A stretch of DNA of 64,000 bases, taken from the NCBI GenBank assembly GCA_028023455.1, contig JAQFVV010006197.1, positions 18,349,254-18,413,253 on the forward strand, in the 5' to 3' direction. The position numbers and the translations under genes are program-made. Positions 34,503-47,358 of this stretch are shown here, one piece after another. The stretch's first letter is position 1. Every line of letters begins with the position of its first letter. The DNA is from Epiperipatus broadwayi (taxonomy: Eukaryota; Onychophora; Udeonychophora; Euonychophora; Peripatidae). The notes beneath the pieces were generated by a model. The model did no database searches and was not told the origin of the DNA. It worked only from the letters and a program-made list of their open reading frames with translations.

Positions 34503-37500
34503 CAAATTAACTATGAAAATAAATTATGTGAAAATGAATTATATAAAAGTGATTTATACAAAATGAATTATGTGAATCGAATATGGAAACAATATAATAA
34601 TGACTATTGCAAATCGATCATGGAAATAAATTATCATTATAAAAATGAATAATTAAATTTAAATATGAACTAATATTACTTTAGATATAGGTGCTGGATG
34701 TAGATTCTGGAGATCTTTGAAACATCAAAACACAAGACACAATGTAATTTTATAACAATAATAAATTTTTATTACATTAACAATAGTGATGAAAATAAAA
34801 CCACTTAAATATAATATTGTTACACTCAAATATATGATTCAGATCTAATAAAGACTAATATTTATAATAGCAATACATATCAAAATTAACCAATTTTCTG
34901 AATGACTTATTCATTGTTTTGACCCATTTATTTATCAGAATAACAAAAAAATAACAAACGCTTACGTGGAATCAGAATTCCGTATTTAACTTTAAGAAAA
35001 CCTATAAATTCCTACTCCCCCCTTTTTATGGTAAACATTATCCATTGCATTATTCCAAAATAATTTATTCGTTTCAATTATTCTAACCAGCAATGATAAA
35101 TAATCATCAATTTCTAAATTATTTCAACAAGCAATAACTTTTACATTTCGTATGAAGAAGGATGATATGCCATGAAAAATCCCCTACTGATCTTGCAGAT
35201 GGGCTTAAATTCAAAAACCCATACTTTTACGTTCATGCCTGTCAGATCTTATGTTTTTGAACCGTACATATCTTGATAGATCAGCATGTTGCCCTAGCTT
35301 GACGACCCTCAATTTACCACATCCTTCACAAAAATCGACCACAGATTGGTTAGCTTCCAAATTAAAATCTTTGTCACATCAACACATATTCATCTGACTG
35401 AATTCTCATCCTGTCAGGGCAACTTTTATTCTGTCCTACATAATAAAAATAACTATTCATATTCCACACCACCATGCAGTATTTTATACGCGCACACATC
35501 AGCGTCTTGGTAAGGGAAATTAAAAACAACAACTCCGAACTTCAAATGTTTGCTTTAGTCAGTGAGAGAGATCTCCTCTAAGACTTAGAATCATGTTAAG
35601 AACTCTTGTCTATACACTTATTCAATATAGGCATGCACAACATTTTCTACAACTTGAACAATAACTCTATTAATAATTCCCTATCTTAACAAAATAAATG
35701 GAGTGAAAATCAGTCATCTCCTACTGCCATGGTAAATAAATCATGAGACAGCCATTTCCCATCTATGGGGTGGTAGGATAACTTTACCTCAGTAATGACA
35801 AGCATCGATTACAGTATAGATAAATGACAAAGACTAACCAGATCCCGAATCAAAACATATATGAATTATTTCAATTTTAAACAGTCAAGCCAACAACATA
35901 CACCTAATATTTATATTAATAACAGATCATCAACACTTATAGCATAATTATGGTTTTTCACATGACCATCCAATCACTCTTCATATCTAATATTAAGCAC
36001 AAATAAAAATTTTTGTTAAGAATAAAAAAAATATTTTATATCATTTCTGTCCTTTTTTTTTTAAAAATTTACGTAAGCATTTATACTTCAATGGGATCAA
36101 AATCATTTCCCCTTCTTTCCTTTAAATGTTTTAAAAACATAAATAAAAAAAAATTAAATTAATATAATCTAGTAGTTAAACACAATGATATATTATATAA
36201 ACAAAATGAAATAAAGAATAAATGACATATTATATAAATAAAAATGAAATAAAGAATATCAAACATTACGAGTCTCTTTCCATTGTCTTTTCCTTCGATT
36301 GTCCATCAATTAATTACTGTATTCAGTTCATTTTATTTGGGGATAGCTATATAGATGCACAGCACAGATAGTTATTTTTACTCAAATGTATATAAAAACG
36401 CACAGACAGTTATTTGAATCAAAATAGATAAAAACATAGACATTTAAAATTGAAATGTAGCTACAGGATAATTAATAAATAGAATTCTGTTGACTACCTT
36501 CCACCTTGATGAGTTTCTTTCTGGGTTTGAATTCATTTGTTTCCCCTTTCTTCTTTTCCATTGTAAGGCTCAAAATATAGACAAGTAGATTCAGATTATC
36601 AAACATGAATTAGCTCTTAAACATCATACAGAGGTTTGCTGCAGTTTCTTCAAACGAATTTTAATCAGCCAAATTATTGCAATATGAATTGGTCTTTCCA
36701 TATCATACAAAAGTTTGATAGTTCTCTACTTACATGAATTTTTAATAAGCCAAATGGACAGATTGTAGCTTTCAGCATAGATCTTATTAAAAGTTGATTT
36801 TTTCATAATTGACTTGAGGGAGAAAAATGTGCACCACTTATATATGAATTAAAAATTCATATTTTGGTTATACTGTAAACTTAAACACATTATTAAACTC
36901 CAAGAAAGAAAATTTTAAAAAAAAAATCTCGGAGAAATCTTCAGAGATAAATTATTTTAGTTAGCCAGTTGATTCTGAATCAGTAAAAGTCCTCTTGATT
37001 CACTCTCTCCCCCTTTTTATATTCACAATGAGGGGGAAGAAAACACATCTGTTAACCCTTCCCTCTCCAGGTGGTTCCTATCAAATCTTAATCAAGATTC
37101 CATCTCAGAATGAACAATTGAACTATTTCTTACTTGTCAATTTTGACAACTTTTCTTATCTTAAACCACATCTTTTGGTTAACACATTATCGGTTAATTT
37201 GTGGAAAAGCAATCAAAAGATAAGCTTACTGACACCTTTTGGTAAAACAAATGTTACATTCTTTTTACCTAAATAATTTCTTATTTAGATTTACATTTTT
37301 GAGCTAAAAATAATAAATTAGAACAGATTCATTTATTTTTCCCTTTTCCACACTTATCATGAAATAATATAGAAAATTATGTCAATTTCTATAAAGCAAA
37401 GAAAAAAAATCAAACCCACATATCTGCATCACCCACACATACATATGCAGAACATTCAATAGAAAACTGCTTATTCAGATCTCATGAACATAAAATATCC

Positions 37501-39909
37501 ATTATAATTTCTTATAATTACAAGCATAAAATATCCCTTATAATTTCTGATAATCATAAACATAAATATCCATTATAATTTCCTATAACCTTAAGCCTAT
37601 TCTCTTGAAAAGAAACTGTCAAACTAAAGCCACTGATAATTAATTCAATTTCAATTCTCACCAACTTTTTAGTAATAGACATTAAAATTCATAAACACTT
37701 TATTTTAGCCATATAAATATTTATTTCTCTATTATCATATTGGCAAATTATTATAGCCGTGTACAAAAAAAAGCAATCATCCCCCCTGCATTAAATAATG
37801 CTAGCTATATGTTATACAAACACAAACTGTATCTCTATAGATGTTACTTTTGAGCTATATAGTTATTGATTTCTCAAATAAAACTTTTTAACTTTTCTTA
37901 CATTTAAAAAAAAATTTTTTTTCCTACAATTATTTCCTTTTCTTACAATTGGTTTATAGATGAAATAAACCAAAGGTCACAATATATATAACTGAATTGT
38001 GATACATTGCTTAAACAACACTTAAAAAATAAGGAATATATAGTGAATATTAAACTTTTTTTAAATAAAACAGACATAATCCGGATGTGTTTTTAGAATG
38101 TAACAAACAATGTAAATAAATTAGCAACATCTGGAAATTGAATGAAAAACAAATTACCCAAAAAGTATTGAGCAATATATATGCAAGTTGGAGCTAGTTA
38201 ATTTCAATCTTGTAAAGTTTAAAATACGTGAGTAATAATAAGAGGATTAGGATTGGATGCCTGCAACTCTGATTTACTATGGAAAGTTAAGAACCATAAA
38301 GGCAAGTTTTGGGCTATTAAAGGTCATCACAGTTACTATTATTTAATAAGCCTTTGGGCAAATAATAAATAAATTCTTATTGTAACTACACTGAATAACT
38401 GTTAAATCATTGTAATAGTCATTCTTTGTGTCTGGTCTGATTAGATTATTTAGGTATATCTAAATTGAGGATAATTGATTCCTTTGGATAAGGACATTAA
38501 CAAGTAGAGAAGTTGTTCCTTAAAAACTTTAAGTCATAAATTTTGAGATCAGAGAGAGAACAAAAAAAAACGAGAGAAGTAAGAAAAGACAAGTGATTTG
38601 AATATGATTGATCATTTCAAAATTGCCACCAGAGGATAAATGAGTGTAATTAGATGATTACTAATAAGTATATGTAACATTGATAATAAAAAGAGTGAAA
38701 GAAAAAAAAGGTATTTGGAACTAGAGATGTATCACACATTTTCACATGTTTAATGCCAATGATAGGAAGAAAATAGGTATTGTTATATTTTCCTGGCCAA
38801 TGAATCATTGGGAATTAAAAACAAACTACATGACCACTCAAAAAATCTGAAAATCATATTTGTATTTGCCTAGCAATAAAATTACATGATTATTTTAAAT
38901 GGTTCCCCAATTCTACATTATGCAAGAAAAAATGAAGGATTGTAATATAGCCCTATGAGAAATCACAAGAGCATGTTGACATGGAGAATATAAGATATTG
39001 CTTAAACACTTTTTATTGGAGACAAAAAGGTAATTTTTGTAAATAAATATAAGATGAAATAGATTTACCCACATATTGGCAACTAAAACAAGGAATATCT
39101 TAAGAATAAGTATTAACTAAATAGTTTTTGAATTAGGACCAGTTTAAAAGCCAGGTTGACAAAGAACCAAAAAGAAATAAAATTGGGTGTTGATGCTGTG
39201 GCAAAATCAGCTACATGGACAAAAATTGTTTAAAAAAAGTTTAAATCTGTAGGTCTTCAAAAACAATGTGTAGTCAGAAACCTTTGAATCAGAAAAATAA
39301 AAAAAAATTGTAAAGGAACTTCACTATAAAAAAAATAAAAAACAAATAACACTGAAATTAATAGAAATAGACAATGCTTCTATTCCAAATATGCAGTAAA
39401 CCTTTCAAAATGGAGATTGATGTGGCCCTTAATGAAAAAAGTGAGAATTCATGACAAAAATAAAAATTGTTTCTTGAATTAAAAAAAATATCATTAAGGG
39501 CAATAGTTGAGAAGAAAAATTAAAAGATTTAAAAAAAAACAGGAAAAAAAAATATTATTCATTATAAAACATAAAATAAATGTATTATTTAGAAATGGTT
39601 TGGGCAATAGGAATTAAGATATCAGTAATCAACAAAGTCAGCATTGATAATAAAGTTAAAAATTAATTCCAAAGTTAATCTCAAAAAAAAACTGGGCCTA
39701 ATTAAAATCTTACCTGTAGAATTAAGGGAAAATGTGATTCAGTAATGTGTAACATGCATGATTCTTAATCTCAGAAAGTTGAGAGTGAAAATGAACTTAA
39801 TAGAAAGGAATATTTTAACAAAGCTTTTGAATGGGCAATGCCTAGTGATGTGATTTCAAAACCCAATAAATAAATTCACTGTGCGATTATCATATGACTA
39901 TAAATAATT
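34503..39909. other. Long AT-rich stretch, no supported gene
   Basis: I see no coding exon, RNA gene or clear element. The open frame at 36995-37276 has no recognisable motif. The A-rich part at about 38560-39900 may be an old transposon on the plus strand, but every frame is broken within a few tens of codons and no motif is secure. Confidence 0.35.
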
Positions 39910-40850
39910 AAACAGATAATCATCAAAAATGGAAATTTAATCCATTATGTTTTTTCATGTATTTTTAAATAAATCACACAATATAAAATATATACCAGCA
40001 AAAATTGTTTATATATTATAACATAGAAAAAAAATTTTCAACAAATATTTTTTGCTTTTATTGTGATATAAATTATTTTAAAACTTCAATTTATGTTGCA
40101 TACATAGCAACATATATCTTTTTTATACATAAAATAAACTAGAACCAATAATAATAAACAATCCAAAATGCTTACAAATACAACATACAAAGTAAATTGT
40201 TTTTCTCCTTCCTTTCCCAATTGTATTACTAAAAATAATCATACAAGATGTATAGAAATAAAAAAAATTTAATAAATATATATATAATTTTTCACTCACT
40301 ATTAGCTAGCCAATTATTAAATTAATTGATGTTTTATGTATATTCATAGTTATGTTTGTTGTTGTTAATATAATTAGTTTCATATATTTTCCTTCTATTA
40401 CATTTTTAATAGAAGAAAATACTTAATGGGAGGGAAATATATGAAACTAATTATATTAACTACAACAAACATAAATGTATGAATATGCATAAAACATCAA
40501 TTAATTTAATAAATAGCTAATTAAGAGTGAAATTTCTCTACACTTTATATGATTTTTTTTAATAAGTAATTTAATAAGGGAAAGAAAGAAAGAAGGAAGA
40601 AAAAATAAATTATCATGTATGTTATATTTGTAAGTATTTGGATTGTTTATTATTGTTATTGGTTTTAATTAATTTTATATATATAAAGATAGATGTCACT
40701 ATATATGCAATATAAATTCAAGCTTTAAAAGTTTTCATCACAGTGATGAGCGTAAAAGATATTTTCCAAAAAGATTCCATGTATATATATATATTAATAC
40801 ATCAAAAAAGGATTAATTGAATAAAGTAAAATTTAAAAAGAAATGGAAGT
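39910..40850. mobile_element. Palindrome of two inverted Penelope-type 3' ends
   Basis: The left arm (about 39910-40402) is mirrored by about 40410-40850. The inner 300 bp match well (for example attaaattaattgatgtttta and gtttcatatatt with their reverse complements) and the outer ~140 bp match weakly. The inner arm also matches 45441-45680, which directly follows the stop of a GIY-YIG remnant. Hence the arms are 3'-end sequences of that element in inverted orientation. Inverted, 5'-truncated neighbours are common for Penelope-like elements. Confidence 0.55.
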
Positions 40851-43075
40851 TTTGTTTATATTAAAAAATGGAAAGATAAATTATTTAAATAAAAGTTAGG
40901 GATTAGGGAAATAACTTGAAATAAATTAAAATCTCTAATTCTGGGTATCTATTTTTAAAATGTAGTTTTTTTTTGTTATTAATTAAAGGTAATTATATCT
41001 TACCTACAAAATGTAGGGAATTCAAATAAATTTTTTTTTGTTATGATTCAAAAATAAAGTTAATTGTTTTTGAATTTTCAAATTTTAATGTAAATTAATG
41101 AAATATGAAGATAATTCATCAGACAATGGAATAGTTGGATATAAAAAAAAACTTTTTGTTTTGATGATTGCTGCTGTTTAAATAGGAGTGTTCTTTTCTA
41201 TCATCTTTCAAGTTAACATGAAGGATAAATTTGCGTTCAATTGGCCAAAACGGTTCTAGAATCCTGCCAGTTCATAGCAGCTAATCAATTATAAGTTATA
41301 AGAATGATATCTAGACCACAGTATTTAAATATACTTAAAATGACTGAGCAGAGAACTTGCTATTTCACAATGTAGCCAGTATGATCCAATAAGATGCCCA
41401 AAGTGTTGCCTAATATAATGCTTAATACCTACTATTGTTGGGATTGTTTAATGTCACTGTATATCTATAATGTTATCTGAAAGATTGACCAAAAAGAAAG
41501 TATTCTACAGATAAAATAATTATTTTGTGCCAGAGAGAAGAAATGATCTATGTATGAAAACATCTACCTGATCTTCTCCATTGTCAAATAAGCCTGGGAA
41601 TTTTGTAAAGTTATGACAGTGAATTCAAACTTATGGATATCAACAAATGGAGACTTTGTAAAATTCAAGTAATATAGTAAACATTCTAAGACATTGCATA
41701 ATATCGAGCCTAACAAATCAAAATGAAAAATGTACAAATTAAATTTCACTGAAAAAATTAAAAGTTTATCGAAGAAGTTAAAACTGAATAAGAATGAAAA
41801 TTAATCACTGGAAAAATGGAAATTCATAATCCCAAAGATAAAAAAAAAACTTGGGTAAGATTCTTCCAATCAATTCACCATCTTAAAATTAATAACTTCA
41901 GACACTTGTCATTTTTATTTTTAACTTCAATTATTATTGTAAATGTGTTAATCTAATTCTATTTATATATAAACATTCTTTTACATATAGAATTTATTTA
42001 GTTTCATATTCTTAACCATGGAGCCAGGAAATCAATCAAGTTGGAAGGGGAGGACTAAAAAAGTTAAATAATGTAAGGCTAATTCACTATATGTTGGACT
42101 GATTTTGGTGACCCATTCTAACATAATTTTTATTTGGTTACACATACATCTGCAAATACAAATGACTAGTGAAAGTTATTTATTATTATTATAATAAATT
42201 CACTATTTGTTAAAGAATCTCTATTCTCATTAATTTCTCTACATTCAGACAAGTATTTGATATATGTTGAATATTTAGAAAGTGATATACTGTTCTGACA
42301 AGGCTAACTAAAACAGATCTGAGTTGAGATATGAATATGCGGGGGAAGATGATGATCAGCAAATATGACTGTTTACCTTGAGATTTATGCTTAATATGAG
42401 TTTCACTCTGGTCATCAACATGAACTAGAATCAAGTAGTATTATAAGTTTAATGTTATAGTCATCCCACCTTGTCCATGGTCACCAGCTGGACAACAAGA
42501 GTTAATAATCATTCCTTAGAATAATACCGAGGATAATCTTCCTAGTGGGCATAATTCCATTACATTTTGTTGTTATATAATATTTAAATTGTGTGATTTA
42601 TTTCTAAATAGATAAAAAAAAATGCATACCCAGTGTCAAACACAAGAAAAGATTTAGCTTCACCAAATATCACTGAGATAAAATCAGAGATCTCACTATC
42701 GGTTTATACCAGTATAACTGCTTTCATTTCAGAATAATGTCAATGCTGGGCATATTTCAATTAGAAATTGAAATATTGCTAGAGCATGCCAAGATAATTC
42801 CTATTTTGATGATGTATTGATAATTGAAAATAGTGAGATTCAATTGAGAAAAAATTAAATAAATTTTGGACAAAAATAAACCACATATAAAATTTATTTT
42901 CTAAGGAACATTGTTGCTCCAAAATGAAAAGTCTCCTATTCTTAAAAAGATTATTAGAAAACTCCTAAATTTAAAAATGTCAAAGAATTATAATTGACTA
43001 TTTCGAATCCTTTCCTAAGATTAAAGCTATGCTGTAATACTGACTTATTGAAGAAAAATCAAAAATATTAGAAAT
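40851..43075. other. AT-rich stretch without a supported gene
   Basis: A minus-strand open frame at 41564-41749 (61 codons, with LQNSQAYLTMEKIR at its end) looks mildly protein-like, but I cannot assign it. The rest shows no feature. Confidence 0.35.
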
Positions 43076-43277
43076 AAATCATCAAAAATGGAAAGAGGTT
43101 TAATCCATTATTTTAAATTTTTCATATATTTAAGTAAATCATACAATAGAATATAAAATATCTTTATATAACAGCAATAAATGTATATATAAAATGACAA
43201 TAATAAATACATAAAAGCTCTTTTCGGCTAATATTGATTTTTGCCTTTTTCAATGTGGTGAAACTATTTTACAATTT
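43076..43277 (-). repeat. Outer 3'-end segment of the Penelope-type remnant, separated by LINE insertions
   Basis: This segment repeats 39910-40098 (shared blocks atcatcaaaaatggaaa, tttaatccattat and aatataaaatat). At 39.9 kb the shared segment runs directly into the Penelope-type end catacatagc. Here the continuation is found only at 45441, on the far side of the LINE array. This shows the LINE array is an insertion into a once contiguous element. Confidence 0.5.
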
Positions 43278-44686
43278 ATGTGATGTGATTTCTCCTTATA
43301 TGGAGTCAGGAATCTCTCAGCAACTATGTCCAGAGAAACCTGTTTAGTCACTTTACCTTTTCTTTCCATTCCCCACCCTAAGTTTCTCCATATTCTGCTC
43401 CATCCCATTTCCACAACATAATCTTTTTCAACTCCATGGCCTTCATATCTAAATCCCTTTACCTGTTCCTAAACCCAGCATAAAAAGCAATAACCCAGCA
43501 TAAAAACCAATAACCCACTTTCTGTATAATCACTTTGTTTATATTTAGTCTTTCATAACTTCATTATTTGTACCCTTTCTGGTTTTAAGCATTTACATTG
43601 AATCAACAGAGGCCTAATCTTTTCTATGCCTTCCTTACACAACTTGCAGACTAAATCACCCATATTTTTCTATTTACGTGTATATTCCCTTGTTGCTAAA
43701 GATACTGTTTGAGCCTTAAACAGTAAACTACTTTCCTTGCTATTATCATTAAACCCTTTTTACTCTTCATACTAGTTCTCCATCTCTCCAACTCCCTATT
43801 CTTTATTAATGCATCTATTCTTCTATCCCATTCCTTATCACTATAACACTCAACAATCCTCCTAACACTATCAACCCACCTCTTGTACAAGTATACCGAT
43901 ATAAATTCTTTATCCAAATCTTCTGCATACCGCATTACCTTTCTCACCCATCTTGTTACCTGCCCTTTATTCATAACCCAATTAAAATACTATTTTGGCT
44001 ACTATTTTATTATCCATAAACTGCAATCTATCGAACATTTTCATTTTGCTTTTTGCATCTCTCATATAAAAACTTGACCATCCAATTTCTCGTTGAATTC
44101 TCTTGTTGTCCACACATCCACATCTAATGCATGTCTTCCTACTTCCTTTTGTACTTTTTCTAAGTAATCTAATACCCCTTTACTAACACATAACACATCA
44201 TTCCCATATGTTAACCCTGCTACTGCCACTCTTTTCCATACAATTCTAGCTACATCATATTTATTATATGAAAATGCTGTTAATTTCTTTATCAATCTCA
44301 CTTTCTTTTCTTTGCTTCATTTATCAATTTTTTATCCCATTCATCCAAGCAATTTTTCTGATTACTCAAGATGATTCCCAAATAACTATATCTATTCACG
44401 ACACTTAATTTTATATCCCCCAATAAAAATTTCTTTGTCTTCTCTTTCCCCAGTATTAACCATCATTATACTTGATTTTTCTTCACTAAATGTAATCCCC
44501 ATCTCTTTACCCAGCTTTGCACATGTCCTCAGCATAACTTCCATATCTTCTCTTCTTTCTGCACACAAAAAGACATCATCTGCAAAAAAAAAAAAAGACC
44601 TAACAAAGTATATACTCCCTTGCCACCTATTAACAGTATCTCTATCCTCTTCCTTGTCTTTCTACTGCTCTCTCCAATTCACTTTT
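43278..44686 (-). mobile_element. LINE copy A: 5'-truncated non-LTR retrotransposon
   Basis: On the minus strand the copy starts inside the RT domain and runs to its 3' tail. Broken frames give ADDVFLCAERREDMEVML (the F/YADD catalytic box, preceded by a poly(T) expansion near 44584-44594), GITFSEEKSSIMMVN, YSYLGIILSNQKNCLDEW, VAGLTYGNDVLCVSKGVL, then LERWRTSMKSKKG and a degenerate C-terminal CCHC motif. The tail at the low-coordinate end is aatcacatcacat. The frameshifts make it a pseudogene. Confidence 0.75.
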
Positions 44687-45002
44687 ATGTGATGTGATGT
44701 ACTGTGGCTTCTTAAATGAAGTCAAGAATTTCTTAGCAATTATGCCCAGAGAAACCTGTTAGCCACTTTATTTTTGATTCACTCTAAGTTTTTCCATATT
44801 CTGCTCCATCCCATTTCCACAACATAATCTTTGTCAACTCTATGACCTTTATATCTAAATTCCCCTTATCTTTTCCCAAACCCAGCATAAAAACCAATAA
44901 TCCACTTCCTGTATAATCACTTTTTTCATATTCATTCTTCCATAACTTAATTATATGTACCCTTTCTGTTTTTAAGCATTTACATTCAATTAACAGATGC
45001 CT
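44687..45002 (-). mobile_element. LINE copy B: short 3' fragment
   Basis: Carries the same 3' end as copy A (tail acatcacatcacat on the minus strand, then inward the segments shared near 43300-43600). It is truncated within the C-terminal cysteine-rich coding region, just after the RHLLIEC-type position. It abuts copy A through the tail with no spacer. Confidence 0.75.
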
Positions 45003-45440
45003 AATGTGATGTGATGTATTATGGCTTCTCCTTAAACGAAGTCAAGAATATCTCAGCAATTATGCCCAGATAAACAAACCTGTTAGCCACTTTATTTTAC
45101 ATTCCCCACTCTAAAATTACCCATAATTTGCTCTATCCCATTTCCACAACATAATCTTTGTTAACTATAACCTTTATATCTAAATCCCCCTTATCTTTTC
45201 CCAAACCCAGCATAAAACCAATAATTCACTTTCTGTATAATCACTCTTTTCATATTTATTTTTCCACAACTTCAGTATATGTACCTTTTCTGTTTTCAAA
45301 CATTTACATTCAATTAACAAATGCCTAATATTTTCTATTCCTTCCTTACATAATTTACAAAATAAATCATCCATATTTTTCCATTTACATGTATATTCTT
45401 TTGTAGCTAAAGATCCCGAGCCTTAAACAATAAACTACTT
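45003..45440 (-). mobile_element. LINE copy C: 3' fragment with C-terminal CCHC motif
   Basis: The minus-strand frame at 45180-45374 reads LFCKLCKEGIENIRHLLIEC, a CxxC...H...C pattern found at the C terminus of many LINE reverse transcriptases, followed by KCLKTEKV and a stop. Its tail is again acatcacatcac. Three copies thus lie head to tail with the same 3' end and different 5' truncations. Confidence 0.75.
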
Positions 45441-45915
45441 TCCTATTCATACATAGCGACATCTATCGCTTTTAAATAAAACTAATTAGAACCTTTGATA
45501 ACAATAATAGACAATATGTACACGGGAAAGAGAAAAAACCCTCTATAAATGTGTACTATATAATTTTTCATTCATTTATCATTAGCCAAATGTTAATTAA
45601 ATTAATTGATGTTTATATATATTCATTCAATTATGTTTGTTGTAATTAATTAATTGGTTTCATATATCTTTCATCTATTAAGTTCTTTAATATAGTTTAA
45701 AGGTTTTATATTTTTTACACAATCCATTTTATATCCAGATTTTAAATAATGAATATGTAAGGCAGATTTATCATCTCTTCTATTAATTGCATTATCTAAT
45801 TGTCCTCCTGTATGTCTACAGTATGTCATATTACAATTTCCACAAATAATTTTACGTATAATTCTTTTTTTAAATTTCATATCATCTCTTATTTTATAAT
45901 TACCTATTAATTTGT
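45441..45915 (-). pseudogene. GIY-YIG endonuclease remnant and 3' UTR of a Penelope-like element
   Basis: On the minus strand the frame ending at 45671 contains KRIIRKIICGNCNMTYCRHTG, then KSALHIHYLKSGYKMDCVKN. This matches the layout of Penelope-type GIY-YIG domains (C--C---Y-G-TGR-L ... S-L--H---TGH--D). The usual Y-G-T-GR has decayed to YCRHTGG, so catalysis is not expected. After the stop, about 230 bp of 3' UTR ends in a segment (agatgtcgctatgtatg) that recurs in the palindrome at 39.9-40.9 kb. The upstream side is cut by a Gypsy LTR at 45916. The assignment rests on motif layout only. Confidence 0.6.
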
Positions 45916-46308
45916 TGATATGTATAGGTATGTTTACATGCACATGCATATATAGGTATAAACTTAGAGAAAAAGTTATAAGTTTAAATAAATTAAAGAA
46001 TTTTAAAAGACTGATTCTTTTAAAATAGTAAGTAAAAGATTTATAACTTTAAGATTAGAAAAAGATTATTTTCTAAAATGAAAACCAGTCTAATTCATGA
46101 GAGCAGATGAAATAAAACAATTAAAGGAATTCGTGTTTAGGTTTCCTTCATAAGATAAACTGAAATAACTCATTAATTAAAGTCACAGATAACAATGTAA
46201 GTAGTTTAAATACTATTAAGGCTTGCTCATCAAATTATCTAAATAGTAACTGTTTAATAGTAATTTGTACTTTTGGGAAGTGCCCTCTTAGATCAGCTAG
46301 ACATAGCA
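45916..46308 (+). repeat. 5' LTR of a second, rearranged Gypsy element
   Basis: This 393-bp block starts TGATATGTAT and ends GACATAGCA. It is followed after two bases by TGGTGCAG (46311-46318), the same primer-site type as in the 21-26 kb Gypsy element. Its reverse complement recurs at 46896-47280. Internal AATAAA-like motifs occur near 45988. Confidence 0.7.
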
Positions 46309-46424
46309 ATTGGTGCAGTCATAGTCTTGATTTGAATCATTAATTAAAATAACGGTTAAACTTAGGTAAAAGACTAGACAATGCAAGTAGTAATCAGTGA
46401 ATTTGATGTCAGTGAGGCAAGTAG

Positions 46425-46895
46425 TTGACCCCTGTATGTTCAACATGTAGAAAAATACTTATTAATAAAATGAAAGATGATAAGTATATAATTGCTTCAT
46501 TATTATGCTTTGTTAGGAAAGAAGTTATTGAGATAGCCAACAGGTTCACTGAACCTCTAACTCCTGAAGATTGTACATATGATCGGGTTAAAGGGTGTTT
46601 GTCAATTACTTTAATCCTCAAGGCATGTCATTAGACTACAATTCCAAGCTCGGAACCAAGGTTGGAATGAAAGTATAAAAGATTACAATAGTGCTCTTCA
46701 TAATCTAGCAAAAAATTGCAACTATGGATCTTTCCTAGATGAAGCCATGCTTGATCAATTTCGTACTGGTATGTTTAATGATACAACAATTATTGTAGAG
46801 TAATGATAATAGTGCTAGCAGTGAACATCCATTTATATGTTTTTGCAGTGGGAAAAGCCAGCAATTGTTTTCATAAAAAAGAACACTGCAATAAT
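46425..46895 (+). pseudogene. Gag fragment of the rearranged Gypsy element, up to the zinc knuckle
   Basis: Broken plus-strand frames give, in order, RKEVIEIANRFTEPLTPEDC, then WNESIKDYNSALHNLAKNC, YGSFLDEAMLDQFRTGM, then a nucleocapsid-like ASNCFHKKEHCNNC. This is the classic Gypsy gag order (capsid -FLDEA--D-F--G- followed by a Cys knuckle). Frameshifts separate the pieces. The coding sequence is cut at 46896, where an inverted LTR begins. No pol follows. Confidence 0.7.
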
Positions 46896-47280
46896 TGCTA
46901 TGTCTAGCTAATCTAAGAGGGTGCTTCCCAAAAGTACAAACTACCACTAAACAATTAATATTTAGATAATTTGATGAACAATCCTACTTACATCATTATC
47001 TCTGACTTTAATTAATGAGTTATTTCATTTTGTCTTATAAAGGAAATCTAAACACGAATTCCTTTAATTGTTTTATTTCATTAACAACATATTCTACTCT
47101 CATTAATTACACTGGTATTCATTTTAGAAAATCTTTTTCTAATCTTAAAGTTATAAATCTTTTATTTACTATTTTAAAAGAATAAAGTCTTTTAAAATTT
47201 TTTATTTATTTAAACTTATAACTTTTTCTCCAAGTTATACCTATATTTGTATATGCATTTAAACATACACATACATATCA
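46896..47280 (-). repeat. Inverted LTR fused to the gag fragment
   Basis: The reverse complement of 45916-46308 with moderate divergence. Its terminal GCA (tgctatgtctagc at 46896) is joined directly to the zinc-knuckle region of gag, and its TGATAT end is at 47280. The resulting order is LTR - gag - inverted LTR, with no pol and no second direct LTR. Confidence 0.7.
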
Positions 47281-47358
47281 TTATTGTCAATATTTTTGGT
47301 ATTTGACCATAATATTTATAAAGACTTTAATAATAATATATACATTAAATTTAGAAAA

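Noticed and set aside
36995-37276. 93-codon plus-strand frame
   Set aside because: No motif, no splice or start context, and composition like its surroundings on either strand.
38560-39900. A-rich stretch read as a transposon coding region
   Set aside because: All frames break quickly and no catalytic motif could be secured.
43883-44692. Plus-strand open frames at 43883-44077 and 44435-44692
   Set aside because: Antisense to the LINE reverse-transcriptase remnant.
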